Position numbers and translations under genes: made by a program. Under the pieces are notes generated by a model. It saw nothing but the letters and a program-made list of their open reading frames with translations, was not told the DNA's origin and made no database searches. Below are positions 1-7,825 of a DNA stretch of 64,000 bases, one piece after another (within the stretch, counting starts at the first letter, position 1; each line of letters begins with the position of its first letter). The stretch comes from Alicycliphilus denitrificans K601 (GTDB taxonomy: Bacteria > Pseudomonadota > Gammaproteobacteria > Burkholderiales > Burkholderiaceae_C): NCBI RefSeq assembly GCF_000204645.1, contig NC_015422.1, forward strand, positions 3,303,001 to 3,367,000, written 5' to 3'.

Positions 1-315
1 TTCCAGCGGCGGCGCGACATGGTGGTCGAGTCGCTGAACCAGGCGCCAGGCCTGCATTGCGAAGTGCCGCAAGGCGCGTTCTACGCATTCGCCTCCTGCG
101 AGGGCCTGATCGGCAAGACTACCCCCGGGGGCACGCAGCTGGACACGGACGAGGCGGTGGCCACTGCCTTGCTGGGCGAGGCGGGCGTGGCCGCCGTGCA
201 CGGCAGCGCCTTTGGCCTGGGGCCCTACCTGCGCGTCGCCTACGCCATCGACGATGCGGCACTGCGCGGCGCCTGCGAGGCAATTCGGCACTTCTGCACC
301 CGCCTGGCGGACTAG
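1..315 (+). CDS. PLP-dependent aminotransferase, C-terminal fragment
   Basis: This is the 3' end of a gene that begins before the window; the reading frame is open from base 1. The roughly 100 residues fit the small domain of a class I/II fold-type I aminotransferase (aspartate/aromatic aminotransferase family): a stretch with PQGAFYAF is followed by LLGEAGVAAVHGSAFG and then YLRVAYA, the usual order in which substrate-contacting residues, including the carboxylate-binding Arg of the LRVAYA segment, occur in this family. The active-site Lys lies outside the window. The substrate cannot be assigned from this part. The gene ends just before an inverted repeat that separates it from the convergent rnhA. 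Confidence 0.8.
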   Translation, partial: FQRRRDMVVESLNQAPGLHCEVPQGAFYAFASCEGLIGKTTPGGTQLDTDEAVATALLGEAGVAAVHGSAFGLGPYLRVAYAIDDAALRGACEAIRHFCTRLAD

Positions 316-326
316 CGCTACCGACT

Positions 327-412
327 TGATAGCTACCAGCGCCTTTCATTTCCAGGTTTTCCATATAAAACTATGTGAAATCCTTTTATGAAAAGCGCTG
401 GCAGCTATCAAA
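327..412. repeat. Dispersed Comamonadaceae-type repeat, paired copy
   Basis: The two arms are TTGATAGCTACCAGCGC at the left and GCGCTGGCAGCTATCAA at the right, inverted around an AT-rich centre. The same core occurs at 17254-17312, 55103-55155 and 60853-60905. It lies between the convergent aminotransferase and rnhA genes and could fold into a hairpin that acts as a bidirectional terminator. Confidence 0.7.
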
Positions 413-417
413 TTCGA

Positions 418-864
418 TTACCGTCCCAGCGCCTGCTCCACACCCTTGTTGGCCAGCGCATCGGCACGCTCGTTGCCCGGGTCGCCCGCGTGGCCCTTCA
501 CCCAGTGCCATTCGATGCGGTGGCCCGCCTTGTGCGCCAGCTCGTCCAGGCGCTGCCACAGCTCCACGTTCTTGACCGGCTGGCCCGCAGCGGTGCGCCA
601 GCCCTTTTTCTTCCAGCCATGGATCCATTCGGTGATGCCCTGGCGCACGTACTGGCTGTCAAGGTACAGCGCCACCTGGCAGGGGCGCTTGAGCGCCGCC
701 AGCGCCTGGATGACGGCCATCAGCTCCATGCGGTTGTTGGTGGTCCCCAGCTCGCCGCCGAACAGCTCCTTCTCGAGCTCGCCCGAGCGCAGCACCACCC
801 CCCAGCCGCCGGGGCCCGGATTGCCCTTGCACGCACCGTCGGTATAGATCACCACCTGATTCAA
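418..864 (-). CDS. rnhA: Ribonuclease HI
   Basis: Degrades the RNA strand of RNA-DNA hybrids in the cytoplasm, for example during removal of primers and R-loops. From the chosen start the protein is 148 residues, close to the 155 of E. coli RNase HI, and has all four metal-binding carboxylates: Asp9 in IYTDGAC, Glu47 in NNRMEL, Asp69 in YLDS and Asp134 in ERAD. It also keeps the basic GWKKKGW handle and the WVKGHAG histidine loop. The start is a TTG at 862-864 because AGGAG (871-875 on the opposite strand) sits 6 bases upstream and the protein then begins directly at the first beta strand; an in-frame ATG at 894 would add ten non-homologous residues and overlap the terminator hairpin. It follows the methyltransferase gene on the same strand. 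Confidence 0.95.
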   Translation of the reverse strand: MNQVVIYTDGACKGNPGPGGWGVVLRSGELEKELFGGELGTTNNRMELMAVIQALAALKRPCQVALYLDSQYVRQGITEWIHGWKKKGWRTAAGQPVKNVELWQRLDELAHKAGHRIEWHWVKGHAGDPGNERADALANKGVEQALGR

Positions 865-888
865 AAAAGACTCCTGAAGAAACAAGAA

Positions 889-907
889 ACCCACCGTCCC
901 GGTGGGT
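889..907 (-). terminator. Hairpin between methyltransferase and rnhA
   Basis: ACCCACCG and CGGTGGGT form an 8-bp stem with a 3-base loop. On the minus strand it is followed by TTCTTGTTTC. It lies 3 bases after the methyltransferase stop and would terminate or attenuate read-through into rnhA. Confidence 0.6.
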
Positions 908-909
908 GC

Positions 910-1692
910 TCAATGCCGCCGCGCGACCTGTACCTGCGCGGCCGCGGCCTTCGGCGCCTTGCGCCACGAGGGCTCCAGCAGCCGCATGCCCTGCACGCGC
1001 TTGGCAGCGACGATTACGTAGGCGGCCCCGAGTATCGGCCACCAGCGCGCGCCCAGCCCGTCCATCCAGCCGTAATGCTCCAGCCAGCGCTCGCTGGCCG
1101 CCGCGGGCCGGTAGCAGCCGAAGCTGATCGACTCCAGCTCGAACCCCAGCAGGCGCAGCCAGTCGCGCAGGCGCCCTGGCGTGATGAACTCCCCCACGTC
1201 CGGCAGGTAAAGCTGCCCCCCCCCGCCGCAGCGCTGATACAGCCGCGCGCGCCACTGGCGCAGGCCCCACAGGCTCAAGGGATTCAGGCCGCTGATCACC
1301 GCCCTGCCCTCGGGCACCAGCACGCGGTACACCTCGCGCAGCGCCGCGTGCGGGTCGACGCTGAGCTCCAGCGTGTGGGGCATGGCCACCAGGTCCAGGC
1401 TGCCCTCGGCAAACGGCAGGGCCACGGCCTCGGCCAGCAGGGCCACGGCCGGCGCCTCGGCGGGCGACGCCTCGCGCGGCAGCAATCGCGCCTCTTCGCC
1501 GCCCAGCGCCAGCCAGCGGTGCGGCATGCGATTGGCGCGCAGGCCCTGCAGGCCCGGCATGCCGAGCTGCAGCGCGTGGTAGCCGAAGATGTCGGCCACC
1601 AGTTCGTCGTAGCGCTCCTGCTCCCAGGCGAGCAGGTAGCGCCCGGGGGGGGAGCCAAACCAGTGGTGTAAACCTATAATTTCGCCGCTCAT
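910..1692 (-). CDS. SAM-dependent methyltransferase, gloB neighbour
   Basis: A 260-residue class I methyltransferase-like protein of the kind usually found between rnhA and gloB in betaproteobacteria. Its N-terminus has the family signature HHWFGSPPGRYLLAWEQ, and a Rossmann core runs roughly from residue 80 to 145, with LPFAEGSLDLVAMPHTLE as the acidic strand 4 region and LREVYRVLVPEGRAVISGLNP as strand 5. The GxGxG strand 1 motif is degenerate. The substrate is unknown; the family is commonly annotated only as a type 11 methyltransferase. The ATG shares the palindrome CATG with the start of gloB on the other strand, so the two divergent genes have no intergenic space and their promoters must lie inside one another. 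Confidence 0.8.
   Translation of the reverse strand: MSGEIIGLHHWFGSPPGRYLLAWEQERYDELVADIFGYHALQLGMPGLQGLRANRMPHRWLALGGEEARLLPREASPAEAPAVALLAEAVALPFAEGSLDLVAMPHTLELSVDPHAALREVYRVLVPEGRAVISGLNPLSLWGLRQWRARLYQRCGGGGQLYLPDVGEFITPGRLRDWLRLLGFELESISFGCYRPAAASERWLEHYGWMDGLGARWWPILGAAYVIVAAKRVQGMRLLEPSWRKAPKAAAAQVQVARRH
1675..1680 (+). promoter_or_regulatory. Possible -10 element of gloB
   Basis: A perfect TATAAT ends 10 bases before the gloB ATG and lies within the first codons of the divergent methyltransferase. Transcription from it would start within a few bases of the ATG and give a leaderless or nearly leaderless gloB mRNA. No good -35 hexamer is seen at the right distance, so this is tentative. 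Confidence 0.35.
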
Positions 1693-2467
1693 GAACTTGC
1701 TGCCGCTGCCCGCCTTCTCCGATAACTACATCTGGATGCTGCACGACGCTCGCCATGCACTCGTCGTGGACCCGGGCGACGCCGCGCCGGTATTGCAGGC
1801 ACTGCATGGCATGGGGCTGTCACTGCGGACGATTCTAGTCACGCACCACCATGGCGACCATGTGGGCGGGGTGAACGCCCTGCGCGAAGCCACCGGCGCC
1901 GCCATCTACGGCCCCGCGGGCGAGGCGATGCCCGAGCCCATCACGCGCCTGCGCCATGGCGAGGCCGTCACCGCGCTGGGCCTGCGCTTCGCGGTGATCG
2001 ACGTGCCCGGCCACACTGCGGGGCACATCGCCTATTACTGCGCCGACGTGGACGGCGCACCCCTGCTGTTCTGCGGCGACACGCTGTTCTCGGGCGGCTG
2101 CGGCCGCCTCTTCGAGGGCACGCCCGCGCAGATGCAGGCCTCGCTCGATACCCTGGCCGCCCTGCCGGGCGACACGCGCGTGTGCTGCGCCCACGAATAC
2201 ACGCTCTCCAACCTGAAGTTCGCGCGCGCCGTGGAGCCCGGCAACCAGGCCCTGCTCCAGTACCTCGGCCACTGCGAATCCCTGCGCCAGGCGGGCCGGC
2301 CCACGCTGCCCTCGCGCATGGACACGGAGCGCGCCATCAACCCCTTTCTGCGCACGCGCGAAGCCACCGTCGCCCAGGCGGCCCACGGCTTCGACGCGCA
2401 CGTGGATCCGCGCGAACCCGCGACCGTGCTAGCCGCGCTGCGCCAATGGAAGAACGAGTTCCGATGA
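1691..2467 (+). CDS. gloB: Hydroxyacylglutathione hydrolase (glyoxalase II)
   Basis: Hydrolyses S-D-lactoylglutathione to D-lactate and glutathione, the second step of methylglyoxal detoxification, in the cytoplasm. The 258-residue metallo-beta-lactamase fold has the metal motif THHHGDH at residues 51-57, a further ligand in DVPGHTAGH, the GDTLFSGGCGR segment, and the C-terminal HEYTLSNLKFA region with the glutathione-site residues typical of GloB. Length and N-terminus (PAFSDNYIW) match the family. The ATG overlaps the start of the divergent methyltransferase, and the stop overlaps the mltD start by ATGA. Confidence 0.95.
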   Translation: MNLLPLPAFSDNYIWMLHDARHALVVDPGDAAPVLQALHGMGLSLRTILVTHHHGDHVGGVNALREATGAAIYGPAGEAMPEPITRLRHGEAVTALGLRFAVIDVPGHTAGHIAYYCADVDGAPLLFCGDTLFSGGCGRLFEGTPAQMQASLDTLAALPGDTRVCCAHEYTLSNLKFARAVEPGNQALLQYLGHCESLRQAGRPTLPSRMDTERAINPFLRTREATVAQAAHGFDAHVDPREPATVLAALRQWKNEFR

Positions 2468-3978
2468 AAATCCTGCACATCCTGTGGCTGGCCAGCCTGC
2501 TGTGGCTGACCGGCTGCGCCACCACCAGCACCCCCAGCGACACCACCTCCTCCGACACCAGCCAGGCCAGCACCGGCGCGACGGCGGTATACCCCTCGGG
2601 GCCGCTCTCACCCATCACGGCCGGCACCGCCAAAGGCCGCGCCGTGGCCGGCATCGACGCGCCGTCCGATCTGTGGGACCGCATCCGCCGGGGCTTCGCC
2701 ATGCCCGACCTGGACACCGACTTGGTGCGCGACCGCGAGCAGTGGTATGCCACCCGGCCCGACTACATGCAGCGCATGACCGAGCGCTCCAGCAAGTACC
2801 TGTTCCACATCGTCGAAGAGCTGGAGCGCCGCGGCATGCCCACCGAACTGGCTCTGCTGCCCTACATCGAGAGCGCCTTCAACCCCCAGGCCGTCTCCAG
2901 CGCCAAGGCCGCGGGCATGTGGCAGTTCATGCCGGCCACGGGCAGCTACTTCGACCTCAAGCAGAATGCCTTCCGCGACGACCGGCGCGACGTGCTGGCC
3001 TCCACGCGCGCTGCGCTCGACTACCTGCAGAAGCTCTACGGCATGTTCGGCGACTGGCACCTGGCCCTGGCCGCCTACAACTGGGGCGAGGGCAGCGTGG
3101 CGCGCGCCATCGCCCGCAACGAGAAGCAGGGCCTGGACACCGGCTACACCAACCTGTCCATGCCCGCCGAGACGCGCATGTACGTGCCCAAGCTGCAGGC
3201 GGTGAAGAACATCGTGGCCGATCCCGTCCGGTTCAGCACCGAGCTGCCGCTGATCGAGAACCACCCCTACTTCCAGAGCGTGGAGATCACGCGCGACATC
3301 GACGTGTCGCTGGTCGCCAACCTGGCGGGCATACGCGAGGAGGACTTCCGCGCGCTCAACCCCTCGCTGCACCGCCCGGTGATCCTGGCCGCGGGCATGC
3401 CGCAGATCCTGCTGCCCTGGGACAACGCCCAGGTGTTCCGCAGGAACCTGGAGGCCTACAACGAAGGCCAGTACGCCAGCTGGACCGTCTGGACCGTGCC
3501 CAGCACCATGAGCGTATCGGCCGCGGCCCAGCGCGCCGGCATGAGCGAGAGCGAGCTGCGTCAGCTCAACGGCATACCGCCGCGCATGATGATCAAGGCC
3601 GGCTCGGCCCTGATGGTACCGCGCGCCGCCACGACGCGCGCCGACGTCTCCAGCCATGTGGCGGACAACGGGCAGATCGCCTTCACGCCCGAGATCGTCA
3701 CGCGCCGCACCACCGTGCGCGCCGGCAAGCGCGACACCGTGGCCAGCATCGCCCGCCGCTACAAGGTCAGCGCCGCGGACGTTGCCGACTGGAACGACCT
3801 GAAGGCCTCCAGCAGCTTCAAGGCCGGCGAACGCGTGGTGATGTACCTGCCCATGCGCCTGACTGCGACGGCGCTGTCGCACTCCCCCGGCAAACGGCAG
3901 GCCGGCAAGGCGATTGCCCAGACGGCCAAGGCCAGCCCGGCGCGCAAGGGCGGCACGCCGGCCAAGCGCAAGCGCTGA
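2464..3978 (+). CDS. mltD: Membrane-bound lytic transglycosylase D with LysM domains
   Basis: Cleaves the MurNAc-GlcNAc bond of peptidoglycan with formation of 1,6-anhydro-MurNAc, probably from the inner leaflet of the outer membrane. The 504-residue protein begins with a lipoprotein signal ending in LTGC (Cys18). The SLT domain (about 110-240) has the catalytic Glu136 in LPYIESAFNP, followed by AAGMWQFMPATG and ALAAYNWGEG. Two LysM-like modules follow at about 335-390 and 415-465, and the tail is Lys/Arg/Ala-rich. The start is the ATG overlapping the gloB stop, because the signal peptide begins there; the open frame further upstream runs inside gloB. The overlap implies co-translation with gloB. 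Confidence 0.93.
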   Translation: MKILHILWLASLLWLTGCATTSTPSDTTSSDTSQASTGATAVYPSGPLSPITAGTAKGRAVAGIDAPSDLWDRIRRGFAMPDLDTDLVRDREQWYATRPDYMQRMTERSSKYLFHIVEELERRGMPTELALLPYIESAFNPQAVSSAKAAGMWQFMPATGSYFDLKQNAFRDDRRDVLASTRAALDYLQKLYGMFGDWHLALAAYNWGEGSVARAIARNEKQGLDTGYTNLSMPAETRMYVPKLQAVKNIVADPVRFSTELPLIENHPYFQSVEITRDIDVSLVANLAGIREEDFRALNPSLHRPVILAAGMPQILLPWDNAQVFRRNLEAYNEGQYASWTVWTVPSTMSVSAAAQRAGMSESELRQLNGIPPRMMIKAGSALMVPRAATTRADVSSHVADNGQIAFTPEIVTRRTTVRAGKRDTVASIARRYKVSAADVADWNDLKASSSFKAGERVVMYLPMRLTATALSHSPGKRQAGKAIAQTAKASPARKGGTPAKRKR

Positions 3979-3995
3979 GCCGCAGGGCTGCGTGG

Positions 3996-4148
3996 CTACA
4001 GGCGCAGCGTGTGCATCCCCATCAGCCCCAGCACGCCGATCACGATCAGGTACAGCGCCACGATGACGTTGAGCAGCTTGGGCATGATCAGGATCAGAAT
4101 GCCCGCGATCAGGGAAACCAGGGGGCCGATGCTGAGGTGCAGAGACAT
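3996..4148 (-). CDS. DUF3096-like 50-residue membrane peptide
   Basis: This short frame encodes about 50 residues that are almost entirely hydrophobic. A segment GPLVSLIAGILILIMPKLL and a second, YLIVIGVLGLMGM, would make two short membrane helices joined around an Asn. The IAGILILIMPKLLN pattern is what I know from the DUF3096 family of small integral membrane proteins, whose function is unknown. It lies convergent to mltD and in the same direction as the downstream binding-protein gene. The start ATG at 4148 gives the natural N-terminus MSLHLSIGPL; the ribosome-binding site is weak. Confidence 0.75.
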   Translation of the reverse strand: MSLHLSIGPLVSLIAGILILIMPKLLNVIVALYLIVIGVLGLMGMHTLRL

Positions 4149-4246
4149 AGGGTAGGCCTTGTGGAGAGTCGAATCCCGGCGCGGCGCGCCGGCTATCTGC
4201 CAACTTTAGCGCGCCCGGGCACCGCCCCATGCGGACCGCGCCACCG

Positions 4247-5296
4247 TCAGAGCTGGAATTTCTGCTTGGCCTTGCGCACCCAATTGTTGCTGAACGTCTT
4301 GTCCAGCGCCACCCGCGCCGCCGCCGACTCCGGTTGCAGCCGCGCCACGGCGCGAACTGCCGTCACGGGGCCATCCTCCGGCATCATGCCATCGGGCGAC
4401 AGGGTCTCGCGCACCTTGTAGAAAGCCGCCATGTAGCGCGCGCGGTCGCCCAAAAGATAGGACGGCGGCACCACACGCGCCAGATCGGTGGGGCTGGCCG
4501 TCTGCAGCCACTTCAGCGCATGCACCAACGCGTTGACGAGCGCCTGCACCTCGGCCGGATGGCTCTGCACATAGTCCTGGGGCGCGTACAGGCAGGCGCC
4601 GGGCATCGCTCCGCCGAACATCTCGACCGTGCCCTTGAGCGTACGCGTGTCGGCCAGCAGCCGCACCTCGCCGCGCTGCTCCAGCATGGTGATGAGAGGG
4701 TCCGAATGGCACAGCGCATGCACCCGCCCCTGCCGGAGTGCCGTGAGCGCCCCCATGCCGCTGCCCACGCCGACGAAGCGCACCGCATCGAGCGGCACCC
4801 CCGACTGGTTCAGCCACAGGCTCGCCAGGAACTGCGTGGACGAATCCAGCGCCGTCACGCCCACGCGCAGACCGCGGAAGCCGGCAATGTCCTTGAGCGG
4901 CCAATGGCGCGCCGACGCCACCAGAGCCAGCTGCGGTGCCCGCCCGAGCACGGCCAGGCTGCGGTATGCCACGCCGCGCAATTGCTGACGCACGACATGC
5001 TCGAACGCGCCGCAGCACACGTCGGCCACTCTCCCATGCAGCGCCTGCAGCGCCAGTCCGCCGCCGGGATAGTCCATAACCCGGACGTCCAGCCCCTCGT
5101 CACGGAAAAACCCCAGCCCCAGCGCCACCGTGAGCGGCAGGTAATACAGCCCCGCCTGCCCGCCCACGGCAATGCGCACCGGCATGGCGGCACCCGGGCG
5201 CGACTGCGCGCGCAGCAAAGCGGGCACGCCCAGGGCGGCGGCGGACAATATGCCAAGCCGGCCCAACTGGCGACGGGTAACAGACAGGGGAGACAT
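4247..5296 (-). CDS. ABC transporter substrate-binding protein, SsuA/NMT1-like
   Basis: A periplasmic binding protein of 349 residues in the nitrate/sulfonate/taurine group. The N-terminus VTRRQLGRLGILSAAALGVPALLRA resembles a Tat or Sec signal peptide. The mature part starts PVRIAVGGQAGLYYLPLTVALGLGFFRDEGLDV, the standard opening of SsuA/ThiY/NMT1 proteins (about 45-75), and continues with YPGGGLALQAL and GLRVGVTALDSSTQF. The ligand is not deducible. No permease or ATPase gene lies beside it, so it is either an orphan or works with a transporter elsewhere. The ATG at 5296 was chosen because the signal begins there; an ATG at 5350 would add 18 Cys-rich residues. Confidence 0.8.
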   Translation of the reverse strand: MSPLSVTRRQLGRLGILSAAALGVPALLRAQSRPGAAMPVRIAVGGQAGLYYLPLTVALGLGFFRDEGLDVRVMDYPGGGLALQALHGRVADVCCGAFEHVVRQQLRGVAYRSLAVLGRAPQLALVASARHWPLKDIAGFRGLRVGVTALDSSTQFLASLWLNQSGVPLDAVRFVGVGSGMGALTALRQGRVHALCHSDPLITMLEQRGEVRLLADTRTLKGTVEMFGGAMPGACLYAPQDYVQSHPAEVQALVNALVHALKWLQTASPTDLARVVPPSYLLGDRARYMAAFYKVRETLSPDGMMPEDGPVTAVRAVARLQPESAAARVALDKTFSNNWVRKAKQKFQL

Positions 5297-5462
5297 CCTC
5301 GAAAAGCACCAATGAACACCGCATGTTGCAGTGCAGCAATCGTGCCGCATGGACCCTGGTTCGGCATCAGGGTGAACCCTGCCGGGAGACTACGTATGCA
5401 GGCCAACGCCACGCGGGCGCTCCGCAGTCATGCACCGGCAGACTGCCTGCGGGTGACAAGAA

Positions 5463-5498
5463 ACAAAAAAGCGCGCAATCTATTTGATAGCGCGCTTT
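5463..5498 (-). terminator. Original tRNA-Lys terminator, now displaced
   Basis: GCGCGC (5471-5476) pairs with GCGCGC (5490-5495), extended by AAA/TTT, and the minus strand then runs into a T-rich tract. It lies 12 bases beyond the truncated tRNA-Lys copy at 5511-5559 and points the same way as the tRNA, so it is most likely the terminator of the tRNA before the element inserted. The stretch 5297-5462 between it and the binding-protein gene holds no other feature I can support and must contain that gene's promoter. Confidence 0.65.
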
Positions 5499-5510
5499 CC
5501 CTATGCAGCC

Positions 5511-5559
5511 TGGTAGGACGTACAAGATTCGAACTTGTGACCAACGGATTAAAAGTCCG
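5511..5559 (-). repeat. attL: truncated tRNA-Lys 3' half
   Basis: These 49 bases are identical to 11746-11794. Read on the minus strand they give the anticodon arm end, variable loop, T arm, acceptor 3' strand and CCA of tRNA-Lys, and then diverge. With no 5' half present this is not a tRNA gene but the left attachment site. Confidence 0.92.
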
Positions 5560-5572
5560 GCCTAGCGGGTGT

Positions 5573-5601
5573 TTGGCAGTGTTGATTGGTGTAGCTATAA
5601 T
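5573..5601 (+). promoter_or_regulatory. Sigma-70-type promoter of the integrase
   Basis: TTGGCA (5573-5578) and TATAAT (5596-5601) are separated by 17 bases, a near-consensus vegetative promoter. It lies just inside attL and points toward the integrase gene, whose ATG is 112 bases downstream. Confidence 0.65.
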
Positions 5602-5676
5602 CTATGCAAATCAACAGCTTATGCGCTTTTGACAGGGTGCAGGCGTTGATTGGGATTCGCCTGTTTTTGGCAAATC

Positions 5677-5696
5677 TGCCTACAGATTGCCTACAA
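5677..5696 (+). repeat. Left arm-type site (TGCCTACA repeats)
   Basis: A 20-base sequence beginning TGCCTACAGATTGCC is repeated exactly and in the same orientation at 11669-11688, just inside the other end. It is itself a tandem of two TGCCTACA units, and a third related unit CGCCTACAAG follows at 5700-5709. The position suggests arm-type binding sites for the integrase. The sequence ends 17 bases before the integrase ATG, so binding there could also repress the gene. Confidence 0.6.
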
Positions 5697-5713
5697 CCCG
5701 CCTACAAGCCGCC

Positions 5714-7030
5714 ATGCCCACAGTGCCCAGCCGCGTCAGACTGACCGCCGCCCGCGTTGAATCCTTCGCCTGCCCGCCGGGCAAGTCCCAGTCCTTCCTG
5801 TGGGACACCGTCGCGCCCGCTCTGGCCGTTCGCGCGACACCGACAGGGCGCAAGACTTACACCTTCGAATCGCGCCTGCAAGGCAAGACGCTGCGCCTGA
5901 GCATTGGCGACGTGCGCGCCTGGACGCTGGCCGCCGCGCAGGCTGAGGCAACCCGGCTGACGCTGCTGGTGGACAGTGGCACCGACCCGCGCGAGCAAAA
6001 GCGCCAGCACGAAGCCGAGCAAGCCGCGCAAGCTGCCGCGCTGGCTGCCCAGGCCGTGACCGTGGGCGAAGCATGGGCTGCCTACCTGGCAGACCGCCGC
6101 CCGCACTGGGGCGAGCGCCATTACAGCGACCATGAAGCATTGGCCCGCGCTGGTGGGCAACCTGCCGCCCGTGGCACCCGTGGCCGTGGCGTGACCGTGG
6201 CCGGCCCGCTGCACGTGCTTATGTCCCAGCCCTTGCGCGAGCTGACAACGCCCGCCATCGAGGCATGGGCGCAGCGCGAAGGCCAGAGCCGCCCGACCGT
6301 GGCCCGCCTGGCCTGGCGGCTGTTGCGTGCCTTCATGGCCTGGTGCAGCGAGCATCCCGACTACCGCGCCGCCGTGCCTGAGCGCAACCCGGCAAAGAGC
6401 CGCCGCGCCCGCGAGGCATTGGGCAAGCCCCAGGCAAAGGACGATGCCTTGCTGAAGGAACAGCTTCCCGTCTGGTTCGCCGCCGTGCGAGCCATCCGCA
6501 ACCCTGCCCAGGCCGCCTATTTGCAAGCCCTGCTGCTGGTGGGCGCCCGGCCCGGTGAGCTGCTGGGGTTGCAGTGGCAGGACGTCAACACCCAGTGGCG
6601 CGGACTGACCATCCGGGACAAGGTGGAAGGTGAGCGCGTCATTCCCCTGACGCCCTACGTCTGGCACCTGCTGGCCGGCCTGCCGCGCCGTGGGCAGTAC
6701 GTGTTTGCCGGCGAGGATGGCGACAAGCCCATGAGCAAGCCGCACAAGGCGCACGCCAGCGCCTGCGCCGTGGCCGGTATCGACGGGCTGACGCTGCACG
6801 GGCTGCGCCGCAGCTTTGGCACCTTGTCCGAGTGGCTGGAACTGCCTGCCGGCGTGGTGGCGCAGATTCAAGGCCACAAGCCCAGCGCGACGGCTGAAAA
6901 GCATTACCGCGTCCGGCCCCTGGACTTGCTGCGCCTGCACCATGAGCGGCTGGAAGCGTGGATTCTGGAACAGGCCGGGGTGCAGTTCGACGCCCAGGCG
7001 GAACCGGGCAAGCTGCGCGCCGTAGTCTGA
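5714..7030 (+). CDS. int: Tyrosine recombinase (element integrase)
   Basis: Catalyses site-specific integration and excision at the tRNA-Lys attachment site. The 438-residue protein has an N-terminal DUF4102/arm-binding-like region (about 1-90: SFLWDTVAPALAVRATPTGRKTY and the LRLSIGDV beta strand), an Ala/Gln-rich helical linker (about 95-118), a SAM-like core-binding domain (about 118-245) and a catalytic domain from about 250. Visible active-site residues are Arg279 in GARPGELLGL, Lys303 in IRDK, His362 and Arg365 in LHGLRRSFG, His388 in QGHK and Tyr398. The set is complete, so the enzyme should be active. The ATG at 5714 was chosen; an upstream TTG at 5687 lies inside the arm-type repeats. 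The gene adjoins attL, as is usual. Confidence 0.93.
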   Translation: MPTVPSRVRLTAARVESFACPPGKSQSFLWDTVAPALAVRATPTGRKTYTFESRLQGKTLRLSIGDVRAWTLAAAQAEATRLTLLVDSGTDPREQKRQHEAEQAAQAAALAAQAVTVGEAWAAYLADRRPHWGERHYSDHEALARAGGQPAARGTRGRGVTVAGPLHVLMSQPLRELTTPAIEAWAQREGQSRPTVARLAWRLLRAFMAWCSEHPDYRAAVPERNPAKSRRAREALGKPQAKDDALLKEQLPVWFAAVRAIRNPAQAAYLQALLLVGARPGELLGLQWQDVNTQWRGLTIRDKVEGERVIPLTPYVWHLLAGLPRRGQYVFAGEDGDKPMSKPHKAHASACAVAGIDGLTLHGLRRSFGTLSEWLELPAGVVAQIQGHKPSATAEKHYRVRPLDLLRLHHERLEAWILEQAGVQFDAQAEPGKLRAVV

Positions 7031-7037
7031 AAGTTTC

Positions 7038-7102
7038 GCCCCAGCTAGGCCCGCGAACCGAAGAGCGGGTTTCCCTGCCCGCCTGCTGGGGCACCTTTTT
7101 TT
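7038..7102 (+). terminator. Long hairpin and T-tract after the integrase
   Basis: GCCCCAGC (7038-7045) pairs with GCTGGGGC (7085-7092), and a T7 tract follows at 7096-7102. A second smaller stem, CCCGC with GCGGG, sits in the loop. The loop of about 39 bases is long for a simple terminator, so a structured RNA element is also possible. Confidence 0.55.
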
Positions 7103-7129
7103 CAGGGATGCGCTGAGGGAGGCGCAGAT

Positions 7130-7711
7130 ATGACCGATGAAATCCAAGCCCTGCGCCGCGTGGCGCAAATCCTCGCAGGCGTTGCCACGCCGATAGAGCG
7201 CCAGAACATCGCCCGCCGCGTGGCGCAAAAAGTCAAAGGCGACGATTCCGAACTGGCGCTTTCGCTGCCCCATGCTGCCGCCTTGTTCTGGCCTGGCGAT
7301 GCCGAAAAAACAGCCGAGGTGCTACAGCAAATAACGCGGGCGTTTGATGCTGGCGAGCTCGGCGGATTTATCCCGCGCGAGCATCGGCACCTTCTTTTTA
7401 CTGATTTCATCGTATGGCCGGATTGCCCTCCGATGGCCGCAGATTCGCCGTTGCGCTATTGGGTGCCCGATGCGCCCGTGATGCAGCCCCAGACCCCTGC
7501 ACCCGCGCCCGTGGTGAACAGCCCCAGCAATGCGCCAGGCAAGGTGTGGACTGATGAAAGGCTGGCCGAGGTAAGCGCATATCGAAAAAAGCACGGCACT
7601 AAAAAAACCGCCGAACACTATGGCGTTTCTGAGGCGTTGATTCGGCAAAAACTGCCGGGCGAAAAACCCAAACCAAAGGGCTACAGCGCGTTTACGCATC
7701 GCCCGAAATAG
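7130..7711 (+). CDS. Unknown element protein with HTH-like C-terminus
   Basis: I do not recognise this 193-residue protein. The N-terminal half (about 1-110) is mixed helical and includes LRRVAQILAGVATPIERQNIARRVAQ and an aromatic FTDFIVWPDCPP segment. A Pro/Ala linker follows (about 118-138). The C-terminal part begins WTDERLAEVSAYRKKHGTKK and continues AEHYGVSEALIRQKLP, which reads like a helix-turn-helix of the type that scans for a specific site. It is the first gene after the integrase terminator and precedes the alpA-like gene by a structured 150-base leader. A role as an element regulator is an inference. Confidence 0.6.
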   Translation: MTDEIQALRRVAQILAGVATPIERQNIARRVAQKVKGDDSELALSLPHAAALFWPGDAEKTAEVLQQITRAFDAGELGGFIPREHRHLLFTDFIVWPDCPPMAADSPLRYWVPDAPVMQPQTPAPAPVVNSPSNAPGKVWTDERLAEVSAYRKKHGTKKTAEHYGVSEALIRQKLPGEKPKPKGYSAFTHRPK

Positions 7712-7718
7712 CCATAAC

Positions 7719-7825
7719 GGGTTGCGCTGGGGGTTACGCCTGCCGCCCTGAAACCCGCATGAAATAAGGCTTTGCGCACCCGCAATGGGTTGCGCCTTTG
7801 ACCGCAACGGGGGGTGCGGAAAGCC
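7719..7825 (+). promoter_or_regulatory. Structured leader before the alpA-like gene
   Basis: GGGTTGCGC occurs at 7719-7727 and again at 7787-7795. GGCTTTGCGCACC (7768-7780) is an imperfect inverted repeat of GGTGCGGAAAGCC (7813-7825, 12 of 13 pair). Inside it CGCAA-TGGG-TTGCG forms a smaller hairpin. The block lies in the gap 7712-7863 and could be an operator for the HTH proteins or an RNA attenuator. Confidence 0.4.

Noticed and set aside
5511..5559. Second tRNA-Lys gene
   Set aside because: Only the 3' half is present; there is no D arm, no 5' acceptor strand and no anticodon-loop 5' part, so it is an attachment-site remnant.
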